The notes: generated by a model from the letters alone, not told the origin. Shown: positions 1 through 7,859, counted from the first letter of the stretch. The stretch: 14,166 bases of DNA from Planctomycetaceae bacterium (GCA_031283515.1 JAITBS010000641.1:1-14166), one strand, 5' to 3'. Translations and numbers: made by a program.

Positions 1-3000
1 CGCCACATTTTCCGCTTCAGAATTAGGGAAAATTTTAGGCATTTGATAAACCATACTGTTTACATTACGATTAAAATAAAGATGAGATTTACAAAAAGGA
101 CGATACATTCCTTTAATAATTGATGATTTTTCAAATTGAAAAACACGTAATTTTTGAAATGAAATTTTTAATTCCCGATCCCAACTTATTTTTGTCGAAT
201 CGTTATCAATAAAATCATCAACGGATTCTGCACCTTTTTTCAAAAGTCTTTTATGCTCTTGATATTTTTCGCGTTGTTCGTTGTAGAAATCAATCATGCG
301 TTTCATATTTTTTGACAACTTCTTTTTTGAAAAATTATAACACCAAGCATCGCGACCAGTAGCAAGACCTCGCGAATAAACATCGAAAATACAAATTTCA
401 TTTTGATTTTTTTTATCGCCAAGAGCAAATAACAAATCGAAATCTTCTTTACGCTGATTTATCCAATCGTGTTTTTGGTTTGGCGTGATGATTTGCCAAT
501 CGACATTTTCGATATTTTTTAATTCATTGAGTTTTGTTAATTTCGTTTCGCGATCAAGATAATCTCCAACGTCGTAATAATGAATTTTACAATCTTCAGA
601 TTTTTGATTCGGATTTTTGACAAATATTGTAATTGCAATCGGCGCGCGACTTCCTGAATCGAAAATTCCGCCGCCTTCTTTGCGGCGTTGTTCACCTGAA
701 GTTCTTGCATTTCCGCGTAAATTGAAAACGTAAATATCTGTAAACTCTTCTGCTAAACATTTTCGTAAACCGTCTGCAACATTACTGTCGATGTACGAAC
801 CGTTGCTTACGAAACCGATAATTCCTTTTTTATCAATTCTGTCGGAAGCCCAGCGAATTGAGCGAATGTACGAATCGTAAAGTGAATTTTTATTTGTTGC
901 ATTTGTTGTTTCGGCGTAAGTTTCAGAAATTCGTTGATCAAGTTTTGGGTATTTTAGATTTTTGTTATTATCGTTTTCGCTTTTTTGTCCGGCGGAATAG
1001 GGCGGATTTCCTAGAATAACTGTAATTTTTTTGTCCTTTTGTTTTTTTGCCCGCGTGCTGTTTATCGGAAACGTTTCAACAAATTCCCTTTGCGTTCCCT
1101 CCGACATCTGAAACGTGTCCGTCAACACGATTCCGGGAAACGCCGTGTATTTTCCATCTTTTTCGCCTATAACTTCGTGAAACGTATTTTCAATATTTAC
1201 CGCCGCAATATAATACGCCAACAACACAATTTCATTGGCGTGAATTTCATGTTCGTATTCGTACCGTAAATTTTTCGGCTGAATCAATCCGCTTTGCAAT
1301 AAACGCACAATAAACGTTCCCGTACCTGCGAACGGGTCAAGAATATCGTTGTTTTTTGTGTCGAATCCGCCGCCGAATTCTGTTTTCAAAATAGAGTCGA
1401 TACTGTACAGAATAAAATCGACAACCTCAATCGGCGTGTAAACAATTCCCAATCGTTCCGACATTTTCGGAAACGCCGCTTTGAAAAATTTATCGTACAA
1501 TTCTAAAATGATTCGTTGTTTTCCCGCCGCCGTTTGAACGCCCTTAACGCGGCTCTGCACACTTCTATAAAAACCCGCAAGCGACGACGTATCGCGTTCT
1601 ACATTTTCCAACAAATTGATAACACGGTCTAAAGCTAACGATACCGGATTATTCCGCGAAAATTCCGAACCGCCAAAAAGCGCATCAAAAACCGGTTTCG
1701 TAATTATATGTTGCGCTAACATTTCAACCGCTTCGTCTTCTGTAACATTGTCGTTGATGTTCTCTTGCAAGTGATACAGAAAAGCATGAAAATCGTCCTT
1801 GTGTTCCTCCGTGTCAACCAAGTACCGAAGTTGTTCGCAATGCCTTTGAGCAATTTCCGCAACATCTTTTGCCCAATCTTCCCAGTACCGTTTTTCTCCG
1901 CACCGTGCCGCAATTTCGCCTAGAATACACGTTTTCCACAAGTTAATATCGTCGAAAGAGAACACAAATTCTTGCTGTTTTAGACCCGATTCCAATTCAG
2001 TTTTCGCCGCATTGGTTCCTGTTTCGCGTCCGATAAAATCGACAATAATTTTTTCAGGATTCGTTTGTTCTAATTCCATGATATTTATCATATTTTGGAA
2101 TCTGTCATCGTGAGCGCGCAACGCTTGCAAAACTTCCCACACAACGGCGTAAGTTTCGTTTGAATCCAAAAAATCATTCGGATTATCGCCCGACCGAATA
2201 ACAACCGGCAAAATAACGTAACCGTAATTTTTCCCGTCCGCCTTCCGCATAACACGACCAACCGATTGAACAATGTCAACTTTCGATTTTCGCGGCGTTA
2301 AAAAAATCACCGCATCCAACGCCGGAACATCAACACCCTCCGATAAACAACGCGCATTCGATAAAATCCGGCACTCGTTTTTCGGCGGCTTGTCTTTGAG
2401 CCATTGTAATTTCTTGTTGCGTAAAAGCGAATTCATCGTCCCGTCAACATGTTCGATTTTACACTGTAACGTTTTAGAATCTTCCGGTGCGTTTGTTAAA
2501 TATTCGTCGATAATTGACTGAAATTGCAACTGAAATTGTTCCGATTGTTTTATCGACGTAGTAAACGCAACCGCACGTTTCAGACTCGACAACTTCTGAT
2601 TTTTAACCTTGCCGGATAACGCATTCCAACAACCGACAATTTTCGCCGGATCAACCAACGGTAATTCACGCTTGTTCAATTGCTTCCGGATCGCAACTTG
2701 AAAAGACGACGAAACAATATTCTCGTCAACACCAAGAATAATAACCTTATAATCGGACAATAATCCCTGCTCCACCGCTTGAGAGAATCCAAGATAATAA
2801 AACACACCGCCAAAATGTTGCGGGTCGTCCATTGACCAAACGGTACTTTGTTGGTCTGCGGCTTTGCGTTTCGTTTCCGCAGAATACAAACGCGGCGTCG
2901 CCGTCATGTAAAGCCGCTTTTTCGACTTGATAAAATCACGGTCATGAACGCGAACAAATTGAGATTCGTTTGCCTGCGCCGAACCGGTTGTTCGATGCGC

Positions 3001-3966
3001 TTCGTCGCAAATCACTAAATCAAATTTCAAAACACCCTTCTTTTGCGCTTCATTAATAACGTTAATTGATTGGTATGTCGAAAAAATCACCGTCAATTTA
3101 TTATCTCGGATATTTGAGTTATCGCTAAAATCTTTCGCCAACGCTGTCGCCAACGCTTTCGCATTTGTTGTTGCGGGAATTGCAAGATCGTCGGAACTTA
3201 ACGGGTCATCTTCGTCGTGCTTGCCCACTTTTTCATCAGAACAAACCGCATAACATTGCAACGGAATCTCCGACTCTGCTAACCATTCGCGTAACGTTTG
3301 AGACATTAACGATAACGACGGAACAAGAAATAAAACAAGTCCGCCTTTGCCCGCCAATCGCTCCGCAATCTTTAACGACGTAAACGTTTTTCCCGTTCCG
3401 CAAGCCATTATCAATTGTCCGCGATCAGCAGTTTGAAAACCTTCAAGAACAGCGTTGATTGCTTCCGTTTGATGAGGACGCACTATTTTCTTGGGTTTAA
3501 GCCGGATTTTATTGTTATCAAAATATTCGTCCCAATCAATTTGGCTGCTCTCAAGATCAGACAAACCGACAACATGAACCGGCGGATTTTGGTCTTGAAT
3601 AGCGTCTTCGGCATTTTTACCAAGATCAGTTGTTGCAACAAGAATCCGGCGTACAAAATCTTTCTTGCTCGACGCGGCAAGAAACGAATCAATATCCGGC
3701 TTTTGAATTTTGTAATCTTCACCGTAACATTTACATTGAACCGCAACAAATCCTGAACCGTCACGCATTTCCGCAACAAGATCAATTCCCGTATCAGCGT
3801 TTGAACGTTTGTCCCATTTCGACCAAAGGATAACGTTTTTATATTGCGTTTTGTATTCCGGTTCGTTCAAAAGAAAAATCCGTACTATTTCCTCAAAACG
3901 TAAACCTTTGTCACGTTCGGAATTTTTAACATCACCTATTTGTTGGATAATGGATCGAATATTCAT
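1..3966 (-). CDS. Type ISP-like restriction-modification enzyme (nuclease-helicase-methylase), 3' end outside window
   Basis: A single chain that would both methylate and, on unmodified DNA, translocate and cleave. 1322 codons are open from the ATG at 3966 to the window start, so the C-terminus is missing; LlaGI and LlaBIII, the characterised type ISP enzymes, are about 1,570 residues. Domains in order: an Mrr-like PD-(D/E)XK nuclease (D62 in GID, then QCK at 77-79); a superfamily 2 helicase with Walker A MACGTGKT 187-194, DEAH 321-324, TATPR 355-359 and motif VI QSVGRVMR 567-574; a coupler region; and an adenine-N6 methylase with YTP near 843, DPFAGTGTF 877-885 and NPPY 987-990. A target-recognition region follows, including the family's YRPF at 1288-1291. 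I read the frame through and found no stop or frameshift, and all key catalytic residues visible here are intact. It stands alone, as expected for a type needing no separate specificity subunit. The cleavage mode is inferred from the family. Confidence 0.9.
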   Translation of the reverse strand, partial: MNIRSIIQQIGDVKNSERDKGLRFEEIVRIFLLNEPEYKTQYKNVILWSKWDKRSNADTGIDLVAEMRDGSGFVAVQCKCYGEDYKIQKPDIDSFLAASSKKDFVRRILVATTDLGKNAEDAIQDQNPPVHVVGLSDLESSQIDWDEYFDNNKIRLKPKKIVRPHQTEAINAVLEGFQTADRGQLIMACGTGKTFTSLKIAERLAGKGGLVLFLVPSLSLMSQTLREWLAESEIPLQCYAVCSDEKVGKHDEDDPLSSDDLAIPATTNAKALATALAKDFSDNSNIRDNKLTVIFSTYQSINVINEAQKKGVLKFDLVICDEAHRTTGSAQANESQFVRVHDRDFIKSKKRLYMTATPRLYSAETKRKAADQQSTVWSMDDPQHFGGVFYYLGFSQAVEQGLLSDYKVIILGVDENIVSSSFQVAIRKQLNKRELPLVDPAKIVGCWNALSGKVKNQKLSSLKRAVAFTTSIKQSEQFQLQFQSIIDEYLTNAPEDSKTLQCKIEHVDGTMNSLLRNKKLQWLKDKPPKNECRILSNARCLSEGVDVPALDAVIFLTPRKSKVDIVQSVGRVMRKADGKNYGYVILPVVIRSGDNPNDFLDSNETYAVVWEVLQALRAHDDRFQNMINIMELEQTNPEKIIVDFIGRETGTNAAKTELESGLKQQEFVFSFDDINLWKTCILGEIAARCGEKRYWEDWAKDVAEIAQRHCEQLRYLVDTEEHKDDFHAFLYHLQENINDNVTEDEAVEMLAQHIITKPVFDALFGGSEFSRNNPVSLALDRVINLLENVERDTSSLAGFYRSVQSRVKGVQTAAGKQRIILELYDKFFKAAFPKMSERLGIVYTPIEVVDFILYSIDSILKTEFGGGFDTKNNDILDPFAGTGTFIVRLLQSGLIQPKNLRYEYEHEIHANEIVLLAYYIAAVNIENTFHEVIGEKDGKYTAFPGIVLTDTFQMSEGTQREFVETFPINSTRAKKQKDKKITVILGNPPYSAGQKSENDNNKNLKYPKLDQRISETYAETTNATNKNSLYDSYIRSIRWASDRIDKKGIIGFVSNGSYIDSNVADGLRKCLAEEFTDIYVFNLRGNARTSGEQRRKEGGGIFDSGSRAPIAITIFVKNPNQKSEDCKIHYYDVGDYLDRETKLTKLNELKNIENVDWQIITPNQKHDWINQRKEDFDLLFALGDKKNQNEICIFDVYSRGLATGRDAWCYNFSKKKLSKNMKRMIDFYNEQREKYQEHKRLLKKGAESVDDFIDNDSTKISWDRELKISFQKLRVFQFEKSSIIKGMYRPFCKSHLYFNRNVNSMVYQMPKIFPNSEAENVA

Positions 3967-4038
3967 GTTGGTTTTGGATTATTGGTAATACTTTTGTTTT
4001 TTGACATGATAGACAGATTTTGACGGGATTTTTAAGTA

Positions 4039-4062
4039 GTCCGCAGATGACGCAGATTTTTT
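4039..4062 (-). repeat. CTGCG/TGCGGAC dispersed short repeat, copy 1
   Basis: On the minus strand this reads AAATCTGCGTCATCTGCGGAC, a diverged copy of the unit seen at 4452-4472, 5266-5286, 5301-5330 and, more weakly, 7838-7859. It lies just upstream of the restriction gene and in the opposite orientation to the other copies. Such units are common in intergenic DNA of environmental bacteria; function is unknown. Confidence 0.55.
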
Positions 4063-4099
4063 AAAACGTTTATTGAAATTGAAATTGAATAAAATCTCC

Positions 4100-4383
4100 G
4101 TAATATATCAGTGGAATTATTATTTTTGATTCTTCACCTCGAAGGGGTGATATTTTCATAACCGTAGGTCAAGCGAAGCGCGACCTACGGTAAACATCTC
4201 TCCTCAACATCGTCTGAAAGACGAAACTAAACGATCCGAATCACACCTTCGATTATTAAAATTCTGTCTTTCAGACAGAAAAATGTTGATGGTGTCCATC
4301 CGCAGGTCGATGACCTGCGGTTATGAAAATCACACCCCTTGCGGGGTGAAAATCGAAAAACAAAAATTTCACTGATATATTAC
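4100..4383. mobile_element. Complete 284-bp MITE-like element with nested hairpins and target duplication
   Basis: Non-coding element with long imperfect terminal inverted repeats starting GTAATATATCAGTG, the arms matching loosely over about 65 bp. It is flanked on both sides by AAATCTCC (4092-4099 and 4384-4391), an 8-bp target duplication; the match extends to 11 bp if the shared GTA is counted. Each arm carries three hairpins in mirror order: CACCTC/GGGGTG at 4135-4149 with CACCCC/GGGGTG at 4333-4348; CCGTAGGTC/GACCTACGG at 4162-4190 with CCGCAGGTC/GACCTGCGG at 4300-4320; CGTCT/AGACG at 4211-4223 with TTCTGTCT/AGACAGAA at 4262-4280. GTAA ends plus an 8-bp duplication are the signature of IS66-family insertion, so mobilisation in trans by such a transposase is inferred. 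The paired arms could also act as bidirectional transcript ends. Confidence 0.8.
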
Positions 4384-4400
4384 AAATCTCCGTATTTTTA

Positions 4401-4472
4401 GTTTGTTCACTTTTTATCTGTTTCGTAATTCTTACAAAAAATAATTCCTAAAAATCTGCGTAATTTGCGGAC
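4401..4472 (+). repeat. 72-bp direct repeat, left copy (flanks toxin-antitoxin pair)
   Basis: Matches 5216-5286 with a handful of substitutions and one single-base length difference. Both start GTTTGTTC and end AATTTGCGGAC. The two copies bracket the PIN toxin and antitoxin genes in the same orientation. The 3' part contains the dispersed CTGCG/TGCGGAC unit. Confidence 0.8.
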
Positions 4473-4518
4473 TAAAAATAGATAATTACATTATTGTACG
4501 CATATTCATTTGAACAGA

Positions 4519-4713
4519 TTAGTTAGGATGTTTTTCGTTATAAAAAGCGGCGGTTTCTTGCAGTGGTTGTTTGTTTTTACTTTGGAAATATTCGCGGATT
4601 TCTTCTTTTGACATTTTTTTAGTTTCTTTATAAATTTGTTCTTGAATTTCCTGTTTCATTTTCAGACAACTGAAACCATTTATTGGTTGCGGGATTTCTA
4701 TTTTATGTTTCAT
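4519..4713 (-). CDS. Small antitoxin partner of the PIN-domain toxin
   Basis: 64-residue charged protein, mostly helical in appearance, with a FSCLKMKQEIQEQIY segment at 14-28 and MSKEEIREYF at 34-43. This pattern (F-x-C-x-x-MK, then an MS-x-EE-x-x-x-x-F segment) resembles the small proteins that commonly follow PIN toxin genes. The start at 4713 is well supported by GAGGTGG (4717-4723) three bases upstream of ATG. The gene overlaps the end of the toxin gene by 11 bp, indicating translational coupling; the toxin-first order is the reverse of classical vapBC. No recognisable DNA-binding fold is evident, so whether it autoregulates the operon cannot be judged. Its role is inferred mainly from position and this faint family pattern. 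Confidence 0.65.
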   Translation of the reverse strand: MKHKIEIPQPINGFSCLKMKQEIQEQIYKETKKMSKEEIREYFQSKNKQPLQETAAFYNEKHPN

Positions 4714-5176
4714 AAACCACCTCGCTTGGAGTTCGAATTTCTATTTGAGGATAACCAAACAACATATTAACGGCATTATAGCCGCATATCCGGTTAACAT
4801 TAACAATATGCTTGAAGTTCCAACTAACAAGTACGTCTGCATGGCTAATTGTTGCAATAGCAATATGCCTGCAATCATCTCGACTTGTTTGTCCGACAAC
4901 TTTTGCGGCAATATACTGATCTGCCAAAGAATCAGATTCTTCTGTTGCCTTTACATATTCTTTTTGTGATTCCGGCAAATTTTCAAAAAAAACTGCAATT
5001 TGTTTTGGTGCAAGTTCTAATTCTTTTTCAAGAATATCGGAAACAATAATTTGGATTTCGCAATTGCTAACGGCATTCCAAAAAGGATACGTTTGTTTTC
5101 TAAATTCATCGTCGAATATACCGCCAACAACAGAGGTATCAGGATATACTCTTCTTATTCGATTATAATGCATCAT
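4703..5176 (-). CDS. PIN-domain ribonuclease toxin (VapC-like)
   Basis: 157-residue PIN-fold protein. PIN toxins are metal-dependent endoribonucleases that cut specific RNAs when the antitoxin is lost. The acidic site is visible: D13 in YPDTSV, E50 or E52 in the DILEKELELA helix, D100/D101 in SRDDCRHIAIAT, and D114 in ADVLVSWN. The FKHIVN and IRTPSEV segments near the C-terminus are typical of this PIN subgroup. Two adjacent ATGs (5176 and 5173) are possible starts and neither has a clear ribosome binding site. The antitoxin gene follows with an 11-bp overlap. The pair sits between two ~72-bp direct repeats, suggesting it moved or was amplified as a cassette. RNA target and activity are not predictable from sequence. 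Confidence 0.8.
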   Translation of the reverse strand: MMHYNRIRRVYPDTSVVGGIFDDEFRKQTYPFWNAVSNCEIQIIVSDILEKELELAPKQIAVFFENLPESQKEYVKATEESDSLADQYIAAKVVGQTSRDDCRHIAIATISHADVLVSWNFKHIVNVNRICGYNAVNMLFGYPQIEIRTPSEVVYET

Positions 5177-5215
5177 ATTTTACGTATCAAAATAAAAAAT
5201 GTTTCCTAACGTTTC

Positions 5216-5286
5216 GTTTGTTCTCTTTTTATTTGTTTCGTAATTATCGCCAAAATAATTCCTAAAAATCTGCGTAATTTGCGGAC
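5216..5286 (+). repeat. 72-bp direct repeat, right copy (flanks toxin-antitoxin pair)
   Basis: Second copy of the repeat at 4401-4472. It is followed directly by another short unit at 5301-5330. It lies between the kinase gene end and the toxin gene start, so it occupies the toxin's upstream region. Confidence 0.8.
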
Positions 5287-5300
5287 AAAATAGTTGCGAA

Positions 5301-5330
5301 AATCTGTGAAATTCTGCGTTATCTGCGGAC
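5301..5330 (+). repeat. CTGCG/TGCGGAC dispersed short repeat, tandem copy
   Basis: Contains TTCTGCGTTATCTGCGGAC, matching the 3' part of the 72-bp repeat just upstream, preceded by a partial AATCTGTGAAA unit. It lies 33 bp beyond the 3' end of the Ser/Thr kinase gene. Confidence 0.5.
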
Positions 5331-5362
5331 TTTGTTGACGAAACAAAATGTTACGTATTTTG

Positions 5363-6223
5363 TTATTCATCTTCGTTTTCGGCTTTGGCAATCATTTGGA
5401 GGAATTGTTTCATATTGGGACAACGTTTTGAAACATCCGGTTCGATACAACTGTGAATTGCACGAGCAAGCGTTTTATTAATTTGCGGACGAAATTCAAG
5501 AATGGGAATAGGCGGTTCGCTGTGCGACATAGCGGCGTTGCCGCTGTCACCGCGCGGCCAAGGAAGTTGCCGAGTACACATTTCATAAATTGTAACACCA
5601 AAAGAAAAAACGTCAAGCCGAATATCCGTTGGTTTCCGGCGAACCAGTTCGGGAGCCATATAATTCGCCGTTCCTGTACGATTTCCGGGATCAGTGAACG
5701 GCGGACGGTTCGGAACACTTAAACCAAAATCAGTCAGCTTCAAAACCGTTCCGTCACCAACAAACAATAAATTACGCGGACAAATATCACGATGGATAAA
5801 CCCCTTGTTATGGACTTCCTGTAACGCCTCCGCCACCTGACGAATATAAAAGACACGCGCTCCAGCCATAAGGTCTTGCTGAACCATGAGAACATTGTTC
5901 AGACCGGTTCCTTCAAGATATTCCATCACTAAATATTGTTCCCCTTCTGTTGTCAATCCTTGCTCAAAAGTTTTGACAATATACGGGTGATTAAACAACA
6001 CTGCAATTTCCCCTTCTGTTGGTTTGTGTTGTCCTTTGAAACGGGCTTCCACTGCAGTGGTTTTCTTCATGTCGAGAATTTTTAAAGCAACAAGTTGTCC
6101 GGTTTCCCTATCGCGAGCCCGATAAACTTGTGACATCGTACCGGAAATCGCCGAATGAAGTAATTCGTAACGTTTCCGATAATTCAATTTGCTCTTACCG
6201 AATATCTTGGAGAAAAAACTCAT
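5363..6223 (-). CDS. Soluble Ser/Thr protein kinase, planctomycete-type
   Basis: 286-residue Hanks-type kinase domain with almost no extra sequence. Visible motifs: K48 in VALKIL, candidate helix-C glutamate at E70 or E72, HRDICPRN 144-151 with catalytic D146, DFG 165-167, MAPE 189-192, and the subdomain XI arginine in KRCPN (R267). The glycine loop is degenerate: in the GxGxxG position it reads ISGTMS (26-31), keeping only the middle glycine. HRDICPRN replaces the usual HRDxKPxN lysine with cysteine. No membrane segment or sensor domain is present, unlike most bacterial PknB-type kinases, so it should act in the cytoplasm. The TSGxxxx-style loop and GLTTEGEQYLVME segment recall a family I associate with planctomycetes (recollection, not a search). 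It lies 24 bp downstream of the ROK gene on the same strand, so co-transcription is likely. Its substrate is unknown; the ROK protein is a candidate. Confidence 0.85.
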   Translation of the reverse strand: MSFFSKIFGKSKLNYRKRYELLHSAISGTMSQVYRARDRETGQLVALKILDMKKTTAVEARFKGQHKPTEGEIAVLFNHPYIVKTFEQGLTTEGEQYLVMEYLEGTGLNNVLMVQQDLMAGARVFYIRQVAEALQEVHNKGFIHRDICPRNLLFVGDGTVLKLTDFGLSVPNRPPFTDPGNRTGTANYMAPELVRRKPTDIRLDVFSFGVTIYEMCTRQLPWPRGDSGNAAMSHSEPPIPILEFRPQINKTLARAIHSCIEPDVSKRCPNMKQFLQMIAKAENEDE

Positions 6224-6247
6224 AAATAGTTGAAAATTTTGTACGAA

Positions 6248-7312
6248 TTATTCTTCGACAACCGAAAAAAGTTGTGATTCTTCGCGTGCCAGTCCGGCGG
6301 CACCAATATAACTGGCAAAAGAACCGAGTTGCGCAAAATCAAGTTTGAGATTTTCCGCTAAATCTTTCAACGCCCGTTTATCGATTTCTTCGCGAATCCG
6401 TGCAAGGAACCTGTCGCCGATGCGTGACCCTTTTCCGCCAAACATCATTTCGCCGCCAATCAAAACACATTCGGGATCAACCGTGTGAAGCAACGTAACA
6501 ATTCCCAGTCCCAGAAACTGTGCAGTATCAAGGATAATTTGTGTTGCGAGTTCATCACCTTTTTCTGCCTCTTCATAGACCATTCGGGGAATGGCGTCGA
6601 GTGGGGTATCGTCATGAATTTTGAGTGAGGAATTGAGACCGACTTCGAGCAATTCCCGTGTTCGTCGGGCAACCGCAGTGGCACTGGAATAAGCCTCCAG
6701 ATGTCCCTGTTGAAGACAATTACACCAACGCGCCCCAGGTGAAGGGTCAACAATCATGTGTCCGAACTCACCGCCAAATCCATTGGCTCCTTTGATTTCA
6801 CGACCCTCAACAATAATACCGCAACCAATTCCCTTATCAAGAAGAAGTAAACAAACGCTATGAGTTCCTTTGGCAGCACCGATCCAGTATTCACCGTAAG
6901 CAGCGGCATTGGCGTTGTTACAGAAAATAACAGAGTTAAGACCGGAATATTCTGCTAATTTTTCTGTGATTGGATAGCCTTGCCAATCGGGAATATTGGG
7001 AGGACGATGTAATTTTTCGGTGCGGGGATTGAGTGAACCGGGGAAACTGAAGCCAGCGGAAATAATAGACTTAATATCGGTACCGGTTTTCTCAATTGCT
7101 TCCAGAACTGCCTGTGCGGCATGTTTGGTTGATTTTTCTGGTCCGAGTTCGGCATGGTGAGGTGTGGCAAAATAGGAAACAGTGCGTCCTTCCTGATCGA
7201 CAATTCCAATCTTCAAATACGTACCGCCAAAATTCATTCCAATAAAAAGCGGATACGAGGCTTCGGCTACAGGAAAATGAACACGTTCTTCCACCATAAT
7301 CGAATTATTCAT
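6248..7312 (-). CDS. ROK-family glucokinase-like protein with altered active site
   Basis: 354-residue ROK (repressor/ORF/kinase) protein without the N-terminal DNA-binding domain of ROK repressors, so of the sugar-kinase type. The fold landmarks are present: the phosphate-1 loop MNFGGT 26-31, GEFGH 181-185 (sugar-binding Glu, zinc-binding His), CNC 197-199 with H204 replacing the last cysteine of the zinc site, and IGAAGLA near the C-terminus. Three usually conserved positions differ. The DxGGT aspartate is N27; the catalytic base in NDAN is N133 (CNNANAAAYGE); the GTG of the second phosphate loop reads DKGIG (160 is Lys). True ROK kinases need the NDAN aspartate to deprotonate the sugar hydroxyl, so this may be a sugar-binding pseudokinase or regulator rather than an active glucokinase. 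Start is ATG at 7312; M6 is an alternative. First gene of the operon with the Ser/Thr kinase. Confidence 0.85.
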   Translation of the reverse strand: MNNSIMVEERVHFPVAEASYPLFIGMNFGGTYLKIGIVDQEGRTVSYFATPHHAELGPEKSTKHAAQAVLEAIEKTGTDIKSIISAGFSFPGSLNPRTEKLHRPPNIPDWQGYPITEKLAEYSGLNSVIFCNNANAAAYGEYWIGAAKGTHSVCLLLLDKGIGCGIIVEGREIKGANGFGGEFGHMIVDPSPGARWCNCLQQGHLEAYSSATAVARRTRELLEVGLNSSLKIHDDTPLDAIPRMVYEEAEKGDELATQIILDTAQFLGLGIVTLLHTVDPECVLIGGEMMFGGKGSRIGDRFLARIREEIDKRALKDLAENLKLDFAQLGSFASYIGAAGLAREESQLFSVVEE

Positions 7313-7676
7313 AGTTACTTGTGGGTTGTTTTGTTGTTAATGGTTGAATTGTTAGTATAAATTTAAGGATAATACCCAAACTGAAATAAATCGGACTTTT
7401 CAATTTCAATCCCATAAAGAAAACTTATCTATGGAGTGAGCAGAGTTTGTGTTGATATTTGAACTAAACAGTTACAAATACTCAATTTATTTACAATTTG
7501 ATTTAATCATCCTTGACAAATTATATCAAATCCAAATGGTAAATAAAGAGTTCCTAACAACTCACTTCCTGAAATAATAGAACTGATTTTCCTTGTATTC
7601 TTAATCAGAGTGTTTGAGTTGAGGTGTTTGGGAATGGGCTTTCCGTGTTGGGCAGGCTGAAAATCTTAGATTGACG
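7313..7676. other. Gene-free AT-rich stretch upstream of ROK gene
   Basis: No credible reading frame on either strand. It should hold the promoter for the minus-strand ROK-kinase operon, but I see no convincing -35/-10 pair reading that way. A plus-strand TTGACA lies at 7513-7518 without a good -10 at the right spacing. Confidence 0.4.
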
Positions 7677-7826
7677 GTAATCTATTCAGTGGAATATTTT
7701 TGAATTTATTTACAGTTGGAAATTACAAGGTAGGCAATTAACATGTAGGCGACCTTTCGGCGAAACGTTGGCTGCCTTTGGAGTCCATTGGTAAACAAAT
7801 TGACGAATATTCCACTGGTAGATTAC
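7677..7826. mobile_element. 150-bp MITE-like element with GTAA termini
   Basis: Ends are near-perfect inverted repeats: GTAATCTATTCAGTGGAATA at 7677 onward and its complement AATATTCCACTGGTAGATTAC ending at 7826. The terminal sequence is shared with the elements at 4100-4383 and 10401. No target duplication is seen (left GATTGACG, right AAACTTTT). The interior lacks the hairpin ladder of the 284-bp element, so this is a shorter relative or one that has lost or replaced its core. It sits in the divergent region between the ROK operon and pheA. Confidence 0.65.
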
Positions 7827-7837
7827 AAACTTTTTAA

Positions 7838-7859
7838 AAATCAGCGAAAATCGGCGGAC
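7838..7859 (+). repeat. Diverged CTGCG/TGCGGAC short repeat
   Basis: Reads AAATCAGCGAAAATCGGCGGAC, a weakly conserved relative of the units around the toxin-antitoxin pair. Confidence 0.35.

Noticed and set aside
1039..2521. Other 60-80 codon frames within the restriction enzyme gene
   Set aside because: The minus-strand main frame is continuous and contains the methylase and helicase motifs through this region.
3415..3833. Plus-strand open frames of 67-113 codons opposite the restriction gene
   Set aside because: They are antisense shadows of a long, motif-rich minus-strand gene and lack any family character or start signals.
4100..4383. CRISPR array or riboswitch interpretation of the hairpin cluster
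   Set aside because: The hairpins are mirrored around a centre and enclosed by inverted ends and a target duplication, not regularly spaced direct repeats or a single-strand aptamer layout.
5206..5391. 61-codon minus-strand frame between the toxin and the kinase
   Set aside because: It is made largely of the dispersed repeat sequence and overlaps the kinase 3' end; no start signal.
7513..7544. TTGACA at 7513 as a promoter for pheA
   Set aside because: No acceptable -10 lies 16-18 bp downstream and it is separated from pheA by the 150-bp element; the 7916-7944 pair is better.
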